55,648 nt of DNA from Streptomyces amritsarensis (lineage in GTDB: Bacteria > Actinomycetota > Actinomycetes > Streptomycetales > Streptomycetaceae): contig NZ_MQUR01000048.1 in assembly GCF_001953875.1 (NCBI RefSeq), positions 1 through 55,648 on the forward strand. Direction: 5' to 3'. Under the pieces are notes generated by a model. That model was given only the letters and a program-made list of their open reading frames with translations, had not been told where the DNA came from and ran no database searches. Below, piece by piece: positions 23,370-31,850 of the stretch. Within the stretch, counting starts at the first letter, position 1, and each line of letters starts with the position of its first letter. Made by a program: the position numbers and the translations under genes.

Positions 23370-24382
23370 TGAACGTACGACGCCTCATACCCAGCGCCGC
23401 TCTTGCCGGCGCCGTCGCCCTCGGCGCCACGGCCCTGACCGCCTGCTCCGGAGCGGGCGCCGCCGACAGCAAGGACGGCAAGCTCGGCGTAACGGCGTCG
23501 TTCTACCCGCTCCAGTTCGTCGCCGAGCAGATCGGCAAGGAGCACGTGAAGGTCGACGGCCTGACCAAGCCCGGCGTCGAGCCGCACGACCTGGAGATCA
23601 CCCCCCAGCAGACCGCGCGGCTCGGCGAGGCCGACGTGGTGCTCTACCTCAAGAACCTGCAGCCCGCCGTCGACAAGGCCGTCGCCCAGTCCGGCGTGAA
23701 GAACATCGTCGACGCCGCCACCCTCACCGAGCTGGAGGCCCACGCCGCCGAGCCGGCCCACGGCGAGGAGGGCCACGCGCACCAGGAGGGCGACGAGCAC
23801 TCCGACGAGCACTCCGAAAAGCCCGCGGGTGGGCACGAGGGCCACGATGAGGGCGCAAGCGGCACCGACCCGCACGTCTGGCTCGACCCGGTCAAGTACG
23901 CGGAGATCGCCAAGGGCGTCGGCGCCGCACTGGAGAAGGCCGACCCCGGCCACGCGGCGGACTACAAGAAGAACACCGACGAACTGGTCGGCAAGCTGGG
24001 CGCGTTGGACACCGAGTTCAAGGACGGCCTGAAGAACACCGCCTCCCGGACCTTCATCACCACCCACTCCGCCTTCGGCTACCTCGCCGAGCGCTACGGC
24101 CTCGACCAGGAGGGCATCGCCGGCGTCGACCCCGAGTCCGAGCCGAGCCCGGCCCGGATGAAGGAGCTGCAGGCGGTCGCGAAGAAGGACAATGTCACCA
24201 CCGTGTTCTTCGAGACGCTGGCCAGCGACAAGACGGCCAAGACCCTCGCGACGGACACGGGCCTGAAGACCGACGTCCTCGACCCCATCGAGGGCATCAC
24301 CGACAAGTCCCAGGGCGCCGACTACTTCGAGGTCATGCGGTCCAACCTCAAGAACCTCCAGAAGGCGCTCGGAGCCAAGTGA
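23369..24382 (+). CDS. znuA: Zinc ABC transporter substrate-binding lipoprotein
   Basis: A 337-residue periplasm-facing metal-binding lipoprotein (cluster A-I family). The signal peptide ends in the lipobox LTAC (~25). GVEPHDLEITPQQ carries a metal His (~66). A His/Glu/Asp-rich loop spans about residues 125-165 (HGEEGHAHQEGDEHSDEH, GGHEGHDEG), the mark of zinc-type family members. DPHVWLDPVKYAEIA (~170), FITTHSAFGYLAERY (~230) and FFETLASDKTAKTLA (~285) supply the remaining ligands. I start at ATG 23369 because it gives a clean lipoprotein signal and matches the leaderless promoter; ATGs at 23354 and 23360 would add MKMDV-type residues. First gene of znuACB-zur. Confidence 0.93.
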   Translation: MNVRRLIPSAALAGAVALGATALTACSGAGAADSKDGKLGVTASFYPLQFVAEQIGKEHVKVDGLTKPGVEPHDLEITPQQTARLGEADVVLYLKNLQPAVDKAVAQSGVKNIVDAATLTELEAHAAEPAHGEEGHAHQEGDEHSDEHSEKPAGGHEGHDEGASGTDPHVWLDPVKYAEIAKGVGAALEKADPGHAADYKKNTDELVGKLGALDTEFKDGLKNTASRTFITTHSAFGYLAERYGLDQEGIAGVDPESEPSPARMKELQAVAKKDNVTTVFFETLASDKTAKTLATDTGLKTDVLDPIEGITDKSQGADYFEVMRSNLKNLQKALGAK

Positions 24383-24408
24383 TGACAGCAGCAACGGAGG
24401 CGCGAGCC

Positions 24409-25200
24409 ATGCAGTCCCCGCCCCGGCCGGCCGACGACCGGCCCGTCATATCCCTGCGCGGGGCCAAGGCCTCGCTCGGCTCGCGCCCCGTGCTGCGCGG
24501 AATCGACCTCACCGTCCACCGCGGTGAGGTCGTCGCCCTGCTCGGAGCCAACGGCTCCGGCAAGTCCACGGCCGTCCGCGCCGTGGTCGGCCAGGTACCG
24601 CTGACCGACGGCTCCCTCAGCCTCTTCGGCACCGACTTCAAGCGCTTCCGCGACTGGGCGCGCGTCGGGTACGTCCCGCAGCGCACCACGGCCGCCGGCG
24701 GCGTCCCGGCCACCGTCCGCGAGGTCGTCTCCTCCGGCCGGCTCGCCCGCACCCGCTTCGGGCTGCTGCGCAGGGCCGACAAGGCCGCGATAGAGCAGGC
24801 CCTGGCCCTGGTCGGCATGGAGGCGCACGCCGACGTCTCGGTGGACGCCCTCTCCGGCGGACAGCACCAGCGCGTCCTCATAGCCCGGGCGCTCGCCGTC
24901 GAACCCGAACTGCTGATCATGGACGAGCCGATGGCGGGCGTGGACCTCGCCAACCAGGAGGTCCTGGCGAACGCCCTGCGCGCGCAGGTCGCGGCCGGCT
25001 CCGCCGTCCTGCTCGTCCTGCACGAGCTGGGTCCGCTGGAGCCCCTGATCGACCGTGCCGTCGTCCTGCGCGACGGCTGCGTCGTCCACGACGGCCCGCC
25101 CCCGGAGGCCGTCGGCCAGCACGCCCTGCCCGGCCACGACCACGTACACCCCCACGCGGCGCACGACGCCGAGCCCCTGCGGACGGGACTGCTGAGCTGA
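24409..25200 (+). CDS. znuC: Zinc ABC transporter ATP-binding protein
   Basis: A 263-residue ATPase. Walker A LLGANGSGKSTAVRA (~46), Q-loop VPQRTT, signature LSGGQHQRVLIARAL (~145), Walker B ELLIMDEPMAGVD, and the switch VLHELG. The C-terminus has a His-rich tail (GQHALPGHDHVHPHAAH) that may bind zinc. The ATG at 24409 is chosen because GGAGG lies 8 nt upstream; the ATG at 24382, overlapping the znuA stop, would add nine residues. Confidence 0.93.
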   Translation: MQSPPRPADDRPVISLRGAKASLGSRPVLRGIDLTVHRGEVVALLGANGSGKSTAVRAVVGQVPLTDGSLSLFGTDFKRFRDWARVGYVPQRTTAAGGVPATVREVVSSGRLARTRFGLLRRADKAAIEQALALVGMEAHADVSVDALSGGQHQRVLIARALAVEPELLIMDEPMAGVDLANQEVLANALRAQVAAGSAVLLVLHELGPLEPLIDRAVVLRDGCVVHDGPPPEAVGQHALPGHDHVHPHAAHDAEPLRTGLLS

Positions 25201-26063
25201 TGGACATCCTCGACTACGCCTTCATGCAGCGAGCGCTGATCGCAGCCGCCCTGGTCGGCATCACGGCCCCCGCCATCGGCACGTACCTCGTCCAGCGCCG
25301 CCAGGCGCTCATGGGCGACGGCCTCGGCCACGTCGCCATGACCGGTGTCGCCCTCGGCTTCGTGCTCCAGACCAGCCCGGTGTGGATGGCCACCCTCGTC
25401 GCCGTCGTCGGCGCCGTCGGCATGGAGCTGATCCGCGCCCGCGGCAGGACCAGCGGGGACGTCGCCCTCGCCATGCTGTTCTACGGCGGCCTCGCCGGCG
25501 GCGTCATGATCATCAATCTGGGCGGCGGGCAGACGGCCAGCCTCCTGGGCTCCATGTTCGGCTCGATCACCACGGTCGCCGCCGAGGACGTGACCGCGAT
25601 GGCGATCCTCGCCGCCTTCGTCCTCGCCGTCGCCGTCGGCCTGCGCAGGCAGCTCTTCGCCGTCTGCCAGGACGAGGAGTTCGCCCGGGTCACCGGACTG
25701 CCCGTGCGCGCGCTGAATCTCCTGATGGCGGTCACCGCCGCGGTCACCGTCACCGTCGCCATGCGCATCGTCGGCCTGCTGCTGGTCAGCGCGATGCTGG
25801 TGATCCCGGTCGCCGCCGCCCAGCGGATCACCCGCAGCTTCGCCACCACGCTGGGCCTGGCCATGGCCATCAGCGTGACCGTCTCCCTGACCGGCACGGC
25901 GGCCACCTACTACATCAACGTGCCCTCGGGCGCGACGATCGTGCTGCTCGCGATCGGCGTCTTCATGGTGCTGACCGCGCTCTCCGCTCCTCTGGCCCGC
26001 CGCCGGGCCAGGGCCGCACGGGCGACCGAAGAGGTCTGCACGCGCGACGATGTGAAGGTCTAG
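25200..26063 (+). CDS. znuB: Zinc ABC transporter permease
   Basis: A 287-residue ABC-3 family permease with about eight hydrophobic helices. Family marks: FMQRALIAAALVGITAPAIGTYLVQRRQALMGDGLGHVAMTGVALG at the N-terminus and LLLVSAMLVIPVAAAQRITRSF (~205) near the ATPase contact. It forms the membrane channel with ZnuC. Its ATG overlaps the znuC stop as TGATG, implying coupled translation. The polar C-terminus follows a final helix at about residue 260. Confidence 0.93.
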   Translation: MDILDYAFMQRALIAAALVGITAPAIGTYLVQRRQALMGDGLGHVAMTGVALGFVLQTSPVWMATLVAVVGAVGMELIRARGRTSGDVALAMLFYGGLAGGVMIINLGGGQTASLLGSMFGSITTVAAEDVTAMAILAAFVLAVAVGLRRQLFAVCQDEEFARVTGLPVRALNLLMAVTAAVTVTVAMRIVGLLLVSAMLVIPVAAAQRITRSFATTLGLAMAISVTVSLTGTAATYYINVPSGATIVLLAIGVFMVLTALSAPLARRRARAARATEEVCTRDDVKV

Positions 26064-26105
26064 CGGACTGGCACAATGGCCGCAGGCCTATACGAGGAGG
26101 AACCG

Positions 26106-26534
26106 GTGGCGACTGCGCCTGGCGAGATGAGTACCGCGCCAGTACGAGGACGATCCACCCGCCAGCGGGCCGCAGTGGCGGCGGCACTGGACGAGGTGGA
26201 CGAGTTCCGCAGCGCCCAGGAACTCCACGACATGCTCAAGCACCGTGGCGACTCCGTCGGCCTGACCACCGTCTACCGCACCCTGCAGTCCCTGGCGGAC
26301 GCGGGCGAGGTGGACGTCCTGCGCACCAGCGACGGCGAGTCCGTCTACCGCCGCTGCTCCACCGGCGATCACCACCACCACCTGGTCTGCCGCAAGTGCG
26401 GCAAGGCCGTCGAGGTGGAGGGCCCGGCCGTGGAGAAGTGGGCGGAGTCCATCGCCGCCGAGCACGGCTACGTGAACGTCGCCCACACGGTGGAGATCTT
26501 CGGCACCTGCGCCGACTGCGCCTCCGCGGGCTGA
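26106..26534 (+). CDS. zur: Fur-family zinc uptake regulator
   Basis: A 142-residue metalloregulator. The winged helix is RQRAAVAAALDEVDEFRSAQELHDMLKHRGDSVGLTTVYRTLQSL (about 19-63). The dimer domain has GDHHHHLVCRKCGKAVEVEG (sensory and structural zinc ligands) and a second CxxC, CADC, near the C-terminus. It should repress znuACB when zinc-loaded. GTG 26106 is chosen because GGAGG lies 5 nt upstream; the open frame extends to 26076. It follows znuB by 42 nt and probably belongs to the same operon, giving a feedback loop. Confidence 0.92.
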   Translation: MATAPGEMSTAPVRGRSTRQRAAVAAALDEVDEFRSAQELHDMLKHRGDSVGLTTVYRTLQSLADAGEVDVLRTSDGESVYRRCSTGDHHHHLVCRKCGKAVEVEGPAVEKWAESIAAEHGYVNVAHTVEIFGTCADCASAG

Positions 26535-26565
26535 CCGGCCCGGCCGGAGCCGGGCCCAGGGGTGC

Positions 26566-27102
26566 CTAGAGCCGCCTCAGGTGCGCGTCCAGGATCGCCC
26601 GCAGTCGGTCGACGTCGGCGGGCTCCTCGGCTCCCCGCTTCGGCACCGCCGCGAGGCAGCTCGCACGCGGGCCCCCGACCAGGACGAAGAGGTCCGGCGT
26701 CTCGGCGTAGTGCGTGAAGAGCTTCCAGTCGGCCGTGTACGACATGGTCTCGCCCGTCGTCGCGGCGCCCCGGTCGTCGACCACCGTTCGGCACTGCCCG
26801 TACGCAGCCCACACCGCGTGAAGCCGACGCGCCATGCCGCGCCGGCTCCGTACGACTCCGAGGACTCCGGCACCGAGCCCCAGCACCGCGCCGGTCACGA
26901 CGGCGACCGGCAGCAGCCCGCGGAACAGCGAGAACACCACCACGGGAGCAATGGTCGCCAGGGGAAGCAGGAGCGTCTCCACACGCCCGGCTCCCGTCCG
27001 CCGGGCACGCACCCGGACGACGCCCTGAAGGTCGGCGAGCGTCAGCTCGTAGACGAAGGCGGCCTGCGCGGTCCGCTGTGCATGATCCCCATCCGTGTTC
27101 AT
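26566..27102 (-). CDS. YcxB-like membrane protein of unknown function
   Basis: A 178-residue protein with two adjacent hydrophobic helices (residues about 45-85) between an N-terminal cytosolic strand (FVYELTLADLQGVVRVRAR) and a C-terminal soluble domain (RTVVDDRGAATTGETMSYTADWKLFTHYAETPDLFVLVGG). The W-x3-YxEtxdlF-L pattern is the YcxB-like signature. Function unknown. It is convergent with zur (31 nt). TAGGGT lies 8 nt before the ATG, so the mRNA may be leaderless. Confidence 0.72.
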   Translation of the reverse strand: MNTDGDHAQRTAQAAFVYELTLADLQGVVRVRARRTGAGRVETLLLPLATIAPVVVFSLFRGLLPVAVVTGAVLGLGAGVLGVVRSRRGMARRLHAVWAAYGQCRTVVDDRGAATTGETMSYTADWKLFTHYAETPDLFVLVGGPRASCLAAVPKRGAEEPADVDRLRAILDAHLRRL

Positions 27103-27151
27103 GACAGCGGACCCTACCGGCAGGGTGGAATCCGGCGGTCACGCGCCCCCG

Positions 27152-27970
27152 TCAGGCGGTGGCGTCCGGCTGGTTGGGGACCGCGCCGCCGAAGCGGCGG
27201 TCGCGCTGGGCGTACTCCAGGCACGCCGCCCAGAGGTTGCGGCGGTCGAAGTCCGGCCACAGCACGTCCTGGAAGACCATCTCGGCGTACGCGCTCTGCC
27301 AGAGCAGGTAGTTGGAGGTGCGCTGCTCGCCGCTCGGGCGCAGGAACAGGTCCACGTCCGGCATGTCGGGGTAGTAGATGTACTTGGCGAAGGTCTTCTC
27401 GTTGACCTTCGAGGGGTCGAGCTTGCCCGCGGCCACGTCGCGCGCGATGGCCTGCGCCGCGTCGGCGATCTCCGCACGGCCGCCGTAGTTCACGCAGAAG
27501 TACAGGGTCATGGCGTCGTTGTCGACGGTCTGCTCCTGCGCGACCTGGAGCTCCTGGACGACCGACTTCCACATCTTCGGCATGCGGCCGACCCAGCGGA
27601 TGCGGATGCCCAGCTCGTTCATCTCGTCGCGGCGGCGGCGGATGACGTCGCGGTTGAAGTTCATCAGGAAGCGGACCTCGTCGGGCGAGCGCTTCCAGTT
27701 CTCCGTCGAGAAGGCGTACAGGGAGAGGTTCTTGACGCCCATCTCCAGGCAGCCCTTGAGCACGTCGAGCACGACGCCCTCGCCGACCTTGTGCCCCTCG
27801 GTGCGCGGCAGACCGCGCTCCTTGGCCCAGCGGCCGTTGCCGTCCATGACGACCGCGACGTGGTTCGGGACCAGCTCGCCGGGGATCTTCGGCGGGACCG
27901 CGCCGGAGGGGTGCGGCTCGGGAACCTTGTACTCCCGGCGAGAGCGTCCCAGAATCCCGCGTCGTGCCAT
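27152..27970 (-). CDS. uppS: Cis-isoprenyl diphosphate synthase (undecaprenyl diphosphate synthase type)
   Basis: A 272-residue cytosolic/peripheral enzyme adding isoprene units from IPP to an allylic diphosphate, making the lipid carrier for cell-wall synthesis. Seen: PNHVAVVMDGNGRWAKERGLPR with the catalytic Asp (~42), GHKVGEGVV, LSLYAFSTENWKRSPDEVRFLM (~85), TLYFCVNYGGRAEI (~160), and DLFLRPSGEQRTSNYLLWQSAYAEMVF (~210; Arg/Ser for IPP binding). Chain length cannot be told from sequence. It follows recO by 11 nt, a usual actinobacterial pair. Confidence 0.94.
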   Translation of the reverse strand: MARRGILGRSRREYKVPEPHPSGAVPPKIPGELVPNHVAVVMDGNGRWAKERGLPRTEGHKVGEGVVLDVLKGCLEMGVKNLSLYAFSTENWKRSPDEVRFLMNFNRDVIRRRRDEMNELGIRIRWVGRMPKMWKSVVQELQVAQEQTVDNDAMTLYFCVNYGGRAEIADAAQAIARDVAAGKLDPSKVNEKTFAKYIYYPDMPDVDLFLRPSGEQRTSNYLLWQSAYAEMVFQDVLWPDFDRRNLWAACLEYAQRDRRFGGAVPNQPDATA

Positions 27971-27981
27971 GTGCCCAGCTC

Positions 27982-28728
27982 CTATTTCTCGACGTATCGC
28001 AGGGAGCGTAGCCCGCGCTCCAGATGCCAGTGCAAATAGGCGGAGACCAGCCCGCTGCCCTCCCGCACGTGACGCGCCTCACACGCGTCGGCATGCCCCC
28101 AGTCGCCCGTCAGCAGGGCGCTGAGCAGGGCGATGGCCTCCGACGAGGGTACGACGCTGCCGGGCACCCGGCAGTCCCCGCATATGACCCCGCCCGCGGC
28201 GACGGAGAAGTGCCGGTTGGGGCCGTGGATCCCGCACTTCGCGCAGTCCTCGAAGCTGGGCGCGTAGCCGTTGACGGCGAGCGAGCGCAGCAGGAAGGCG
28301 TCCAGGATGAGGTTCGGTTCGTGTTCGCCGCGCGAGAGCGTGCGCAGGGCTCCCACCAGCAGCAGGTACTGCTGCACGGAGGGCTCGCCCTCGTTCTCGG
28401 TGAACCGCTCGGCGGTCTCCAGCATCGCGGTGCCGGCGGTGTAGCGGGCGTAGTCGGTGACGATGCCGCTGCCGTACGGGGCGATGATCTCGGACTGGGT
28501 GCAGAGCGGGAGGCTGCGGCCGATCAGTTCGCTGCCCCGGGCGAAGAACTGGACGTCGGCATGGGAGAAGGGTTCCAGCCCGGCGCCGAACTTGGACTTC
28601 GTGCGCCGCACCCCGCGGGCGACGGCCCGCACCCTGCCGTGGCCGCGGGTCAGCAGCGTGATGATGCGGTCCGCCTCACCCAGCTTCTGGGTGCGCAGCA
28701 CGATGCCGTCGTCGCGGAACAGACTCAT
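27982..28728 (-). CDS. recO: DNA repair protein RecO
   Basis: A 248-residue RecF-pathway mediator that helps load RecA on SSB-coated DNA. An N-terminal OB fold (SLFRDDGIVLRTQKLGEADRIITLLTRGHGRVRAVARGVRR) is followed by the helical C-terminal domain containing a zinc finger: CAKCG (~162) and CGDC (~182). Start ATG 28728 lies 6 nt after GACAAT, so a leaderless transcript is likely; the frame is open further upstream without support. uppS follows 11 nt downstream in the same operon. Confidence 0.93.
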   Translation of the reverse strand: MSLFRDDGIVLRTQKLGEADRIITLLTRGHGRVRAVARGVRRTKSKFGAGLEPFSHADVQFFARGSELIGRSLPLCTQSEIIAPYGSGIVTDYARYTAGTAMLETAERFTENEGEPSVQQYLLLVGALRTLSRGEHEPNLILDAFLLRSLAVNGYAPSFEDCAKCGIHGPNRHFSVAAGGVICGDCRVPGSVVPSSEAIALLSALLTGDWGHADACEARHVREGSGLVSAYLHWHLERGLRSLRYVEK

Positions 28729-28734
28729 GCGCCC

Positions 28735-28740
28735 ATTGTC
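28735..28740 (-). promoter_or_regulatory. Putative -10 (GACAAT) of a leaderless recO transcript
   Basis: The text GCGGGACAATGGGCG directly precedes ATG at recO and occurs with identical spacing ahead of dusB (17463). A related form, GCGGGATGATGGGGGT, precedes hemW. Start of transcription would be at the ATG. Confidence 0.45.
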
Positions 28741-28849
28741 CCGCACGGGCGCGCGACAACCGGCGCCGGTGGGCGGACGGCACAAGGATCTCAAGAAGCC
28801 GGCGGCGCCGTGGCGGTTTGGCGGACGGGAACGGCCGCGGGACAGCGAT

Positions 28850-28885
28850 GACCCCTCGCCAGGACCGAGGTCCGGGCGAGGGGTC
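28850..28885. terminator. Hairpin terminator of the NCS2 permease gene
   Basis: GACCCCTCGCC (28850-28860) pairs perfectly with 28875-28885; the loop holds a further GGACC/GGTCC. It lies 18 nt beyond the permease stop on the minus strand. Confidence 0.75.
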
Positions 28886-28902
28886 GGTGCCCCTTGGGAG
28901 GA

Positions 28903-30453
28903 TCAGGGAGCGGACGGGGACGGCGTGGGGTCGGCGTCGTCCGCCTTCTCGGCTGCGGAGGCGGGGGCGGCCGGGGCGGCGGCCTGGGCCGGCACCGCCG
29001 CGGGCGTCTCGGCGGCCGGGGCGCCGACGCCGGGAGCCGTGTCGACCTCGGCCTCGGCGAGGGCCTGGGCGCCTGCCGCCGGGGCGTCGTGGGCGTTGTC
29101 CTTCGCCAGGCCGTTGAAGATGAGGTTGAGCACGATCGCAGCCGTGGCACCGAGGGTGACACCGCTGTTGAGCAGCGAGGACAGGTCCGCGTCCATGTGC
29201 TTGGTGAAGAAGACCGGGACGGTCGCCGGGAGCAGGGCGAAGGCGAGGGAGACGCCGACGATCAGGGCGTTCTTCTCCTCCTTGAGGTCCACCTTGCCCA
29301 GGGTCTGGATGCCGGCCAGCGCGACCATGGCGAACATCACGGTGGCGGCGCCGCCGAGGACTCCGTGCGGGACGGCGGCGACGATCGCGGCGGCCTTGGG
29401 CAGCAGACCGAGGATGATCATGAAGACGCCCGCGGCGACGACCACGAACCGGCTCTTCACCTTCGTCATCCGCACGAGGCCGACGTTCTCGGCGAAGGCG
29501 ACGTACGGGAAGGAGTTGAGGACGCCGCCGAGGGCGGTGGCGGCGCCGTCGGCGCGCAGGGCGCGGGCCACGGTCTCGCTGTCGACCTCCTTGCCGACGA
29601 TGTCGCCGACGGCGTAGGTGTCACCGGTCGTCTCGACCATGGTGATCAGCATGACGATGAGCATCAGGACGATCGGGAACCACTCGAACTTCGGGACGCC
29701 GAAGTAGAAGGGGGTGGTGACGCCGATCCAGTCGGACTTGCCCACGTCGGCGAACTGCGCGTCGCCGAGGAGGAAGGCGACGCCGGTGCCGACGACCAGG
29801 CCGAGGAGGATCGCGATGCTGGACAGGAAGGGCCTGCCGAGCTTCATCAGGATCAGGATGAAGAGCATCGTGCCGCCTGCGTAGGCGAAGTTCTTCGGCT
29901 CGCCGAAGTCGGGGCTGCCGAGGCCGCCGGCCGCGTCGTTGAGGCCGACCGGGATCAGGACGATGCCCAGGACGGTGATCACCGTGCCGGTGACGACGGG
30001 CGGGAAGAGCCGCATCACCGCCCGGAACGCCTTGGCGGGCAGCCAGGCGAAGGCGAAGGTGGCGATACCGGCGGTGATGACCGCGCCGTAGATGACCAGC
30101 AGGGCGGCCGTTCCGCCGCCCGCGCCGAGGCCGATGGCGATCATCGGGGACACGGCGGTGAAGGTCACGCCCTGGATCAGCGGCAGTCGCGCGCCGATCC
30201 GGCCGATGCCCCAGGCCTGGATGATCGACGCGATACCGCAGGTGAAGAGGTCCGCGTTGATCAGGTAGACCAGCTGTTCAGGGCTCAGCTTGAGCGCGCT
30301 GCCCACGATGATCGGGACGATCACCGCGCCGGCGTAGAAGGCTAGTACGTGCTGGAAGCCGTACAGCGCGAGCTTGGGGACGGGGAGCACCTCGTCGACC
30401 GGGTGCGTGCTCTGCTTTCCTTCGCCGGAAAGCCGGGCGGCGACACGTGCCAT
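28903..30453 (-). CDS. NCS2-family nucleobase (xanthine/uric acid or uracil) permease
   Basis: A 516-residue proton symporter with about 14 hydrophobic segments. Seen: LALYGFQHVLAFYAGAVIVPIIVGSAL (TM1, ~27; QH motif), QGVTFTAVSPMIAIG (TM3), and the substrate-site helix LITMVETTGDTYAVGDIVG (~265) plus GGVLNSFPYVAFAENVGLVRMTKVKSRFVV (~300), typical of xanthine/urate members. The last ~65 residues are a disordered Ala/Pro/Glu tail. AAGG lies 5 nt before ATG 30453; the in-frame TTG at 30471 is less likely. The leader region upstream (30454-30700) has dyads that could bind a purine regulator. Confidence 0.88.
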   Translation of the reverse strand: MARVAARLSGEGKQSTHPVDEVLPVPKLALYGFQHVLAFYAGAVIVPIIVGSALKLSPEQLVYLINADLFTCGIASIIQAWGIGRIGARLPLIQGVTFTAVSPMIAIGLGAGGGTAALLVIYGAVITAGIATFAFAWLPAKAFRAVMRLFPPVVTGTVITVLGIVLIPVGLNDAAGGLGSPDFGEPKNFAYAGGTMLFILILMKLGRPFLSSIAILLGLVVGTGVAFLLGDAQFADVGKSDWIGVTTPFYFGVPKFEWFPIVLMLIVMLITMVETTGDTYAVGDIVGKEVDSETVARALRADGAATALGGVLNSFPYVAFAENVGLVRMTKVKSRFVVVAAGVFMIILGLLPKAAAIVAAVPHGVLGGAATVMFAMVALAGIQTLGKVDLKEEKNALIVGVSLAFALLPATVPVFFTKHMDADLSSLLNSGVTLGATAAIVLNLIFNGLAKDNAHDAPAAGAQALAEAEVDTAPGVGAPAAETPAAVPAQAAAPAAPASAAEKADDADPTPSPSAP

Positions 30454-30990
30454 CTCAGCCTTGCCCTTCAAGGTAGGTAAGTGAGAGGAGATCTGGTTAT
30501 CCCTGGGCGAAGTGGGTCGTTAACCCGTTGGTTCGCCAGGGTTTTCAGTACGTTCACGTGGGTCGAAGTCCCGCTGTGCGGGGCGGCGGCTTCTCGGCGT
30601 GTGACCGGAATTGAACGCCTGTGGGAGGCCTCACAGGTATCGTCGACTTCTACAAACTGTTGACCGCCCGGAGCCTCAGATCTGTAGATTTCTCCAGTGG
30701 TGAAGGATCCGCCGCAGAGGTATGAGCCGGGCCTTCCGGTGGGTGGCGTTCCGCCCACGCGAGTGCGAAGCACACCAGCCGTGAGCTGCCACGACGCGCT
30801 TTGCTCCCCTTCGGTGACGCAAAGAAGAAGGGCCCGTTCCGCCACCCTCCCGGGCGGCCCGAACGGGCCCGGAGTCACGGACTCCGCTGTTCACAAAGTG
30901 TTCACCAGGCGAGATTTCAGCCTTCGCGAGGCCGGATCGTTACGTCGGACCGAGGTCTTCCGGACGGTTGCGGGGCCGCGCGGGCTCTCC
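30454..30990. other. Long intergenic region upstream of the NCS2 permease
   Basis: About 537 nt without a supportable gene. It contains CCTGTG/CACAGG arms (about 30618-30637), an AGATCTGTAGAT dyad near 30676-30690, and the 30830-30870 terminator. The stretch 30640-30700 is markedly less GC-rich and is the likeliest permease promoter region. No riboswitch architecture was recognised. Confidence 0.4.
30830..30870 (-). terminator. Rho-independent-type terminator of the TerB-like gene
   Basis: GGGCCCGTTC (30830-30839) pairs perfectly with GAACGGGCCC (30861-30870). On the minus strand the stem is followed by TTCTTCTTT, one of the few U-rich tails in the window. It lies about 120 nt past the TerB-like stop. 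Confidence 0.75.
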
Positions 30991-31686
30991 TCAGGGCGCG
31001 CGCACCGCCGACAGCAGCCGCGCCACCTCGTCCGCGCCGATCCGCAGCGCCGCTCCGACGGTCGCGAGCACCTCGCGCTCGGCCGGGATGTACGGGCCGT
31101 CCGCGAGGGCGATCCTGGCGCCCTGGAGCAGGATCGATGCGCGGCCCGGTCCGGCCAGGTGCGGGGCCAGCGGCTCCAGGGCCTCGTGGAGCTCTATCGA
31201 CAGCGCCGCCCCGCAGCACTCGGGGATGTCGTACAGCCCGAGCCGGCCCTCGTCCGAGGACAGCGCCTCCACGAGGGACTCCAGCTGCTCCTCGGTGCAG
31301 TCCTGGAAGCCGGCGGCCCGTACGGCGCACACGGCGGCCTCCAGCGCGCTGCGCGAGGCCGTCCCGCCCGCCGTGAGCACCGCCAGCGCCACGGTGTGCA
31401 CGGCGTCCCGCAGGAGCGCGGTGAACCGGGTGGTGGTGAGGTGGTCGAGGACGTCGGTGCCGAACCGCTCGCGGCAGCCCTGGCACTCGACGACGGGTCC
31501 CGCCTGGCCGCGCGGCAGCAGCGGCACCCCGAGGACGGTGAACCGGCGGCGGCCCGTGCGCCTGCGGTAGTTGCGGTCCCCACCGCAGTCGGGGCAGAAG
31601 AACTCCCCGTCCCCCACGGTGCTCCAGGTGGTACGGATGCCCCAGACCGTCAGCTTCCGGCCGTCCCCACCCCGAACTGGCAGCAC
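30991..31686 (-). CDS. TerB-like protein with an N-terminal zinc ribbon
   Basis: A 231-residue protein. After LTVWGIRTTWSTVGDGEFFCPDCGGDRNYRRR it has a second cysteine pair (VECQGCRERFG, ~55), so a CxxC...CxxC zinc ribbon occupies about residues 24-60, with FTVLGVPLLPRGQ between. The rest is helical, ending in a TerB-type four-helix segment (SILLQGARIALADGPYIPAEREVLATVGAALRIGADEVARLL). TerB domains are tied to tellurite resistance and surface-associated stress signalling; no ter partners are nearby. GTG 31686 is chosen for its GGAGGTG site, 6 nt upstream. Confidence 0.8.
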   Translation of the reverse strand: MLPVRGGDGRKLTVWGIRTTWSTVGDGEFFCPDCGGDRNYRRRTGRRRFTVLGVPLLPRGQAGPVVECQGCRERFGTDVLDHLTTTRFTALLRDAVHTVALAVLTAGGTASRSALEAAVCAVRAAGFQDCTEEQLESLVEALSSDEGRLGLYDIPECCGAALSIELHEALEPLAPHLAGPGRASILLQGARIALADGPYIPAEREVLATVGAALRIGADEVARLLSAVRAP

Positions 31687-31850
31687 GTCGCACCTCCGTG
31701 GTCGTCCGGCAGCATCGCCGGGTGGGCGTGATGTTAGCCACATCGGTGAGGATGCGTCAGTCGTGCGACAAGACAACATGTCCCGCGCGCGGGACTTGGC
31801 CGATCTGCGTCCCCGGTTCCGCTCAGGGTCTGCCGCATGAAGGAGAAGTC

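Noticed and set aside
26581..27405. Plus-strand frames opposite the YcxB-like and uppS genes
   Set aside because: Antisense shadows; uppS motifs such as MDGNGRWA are on the minus strand.
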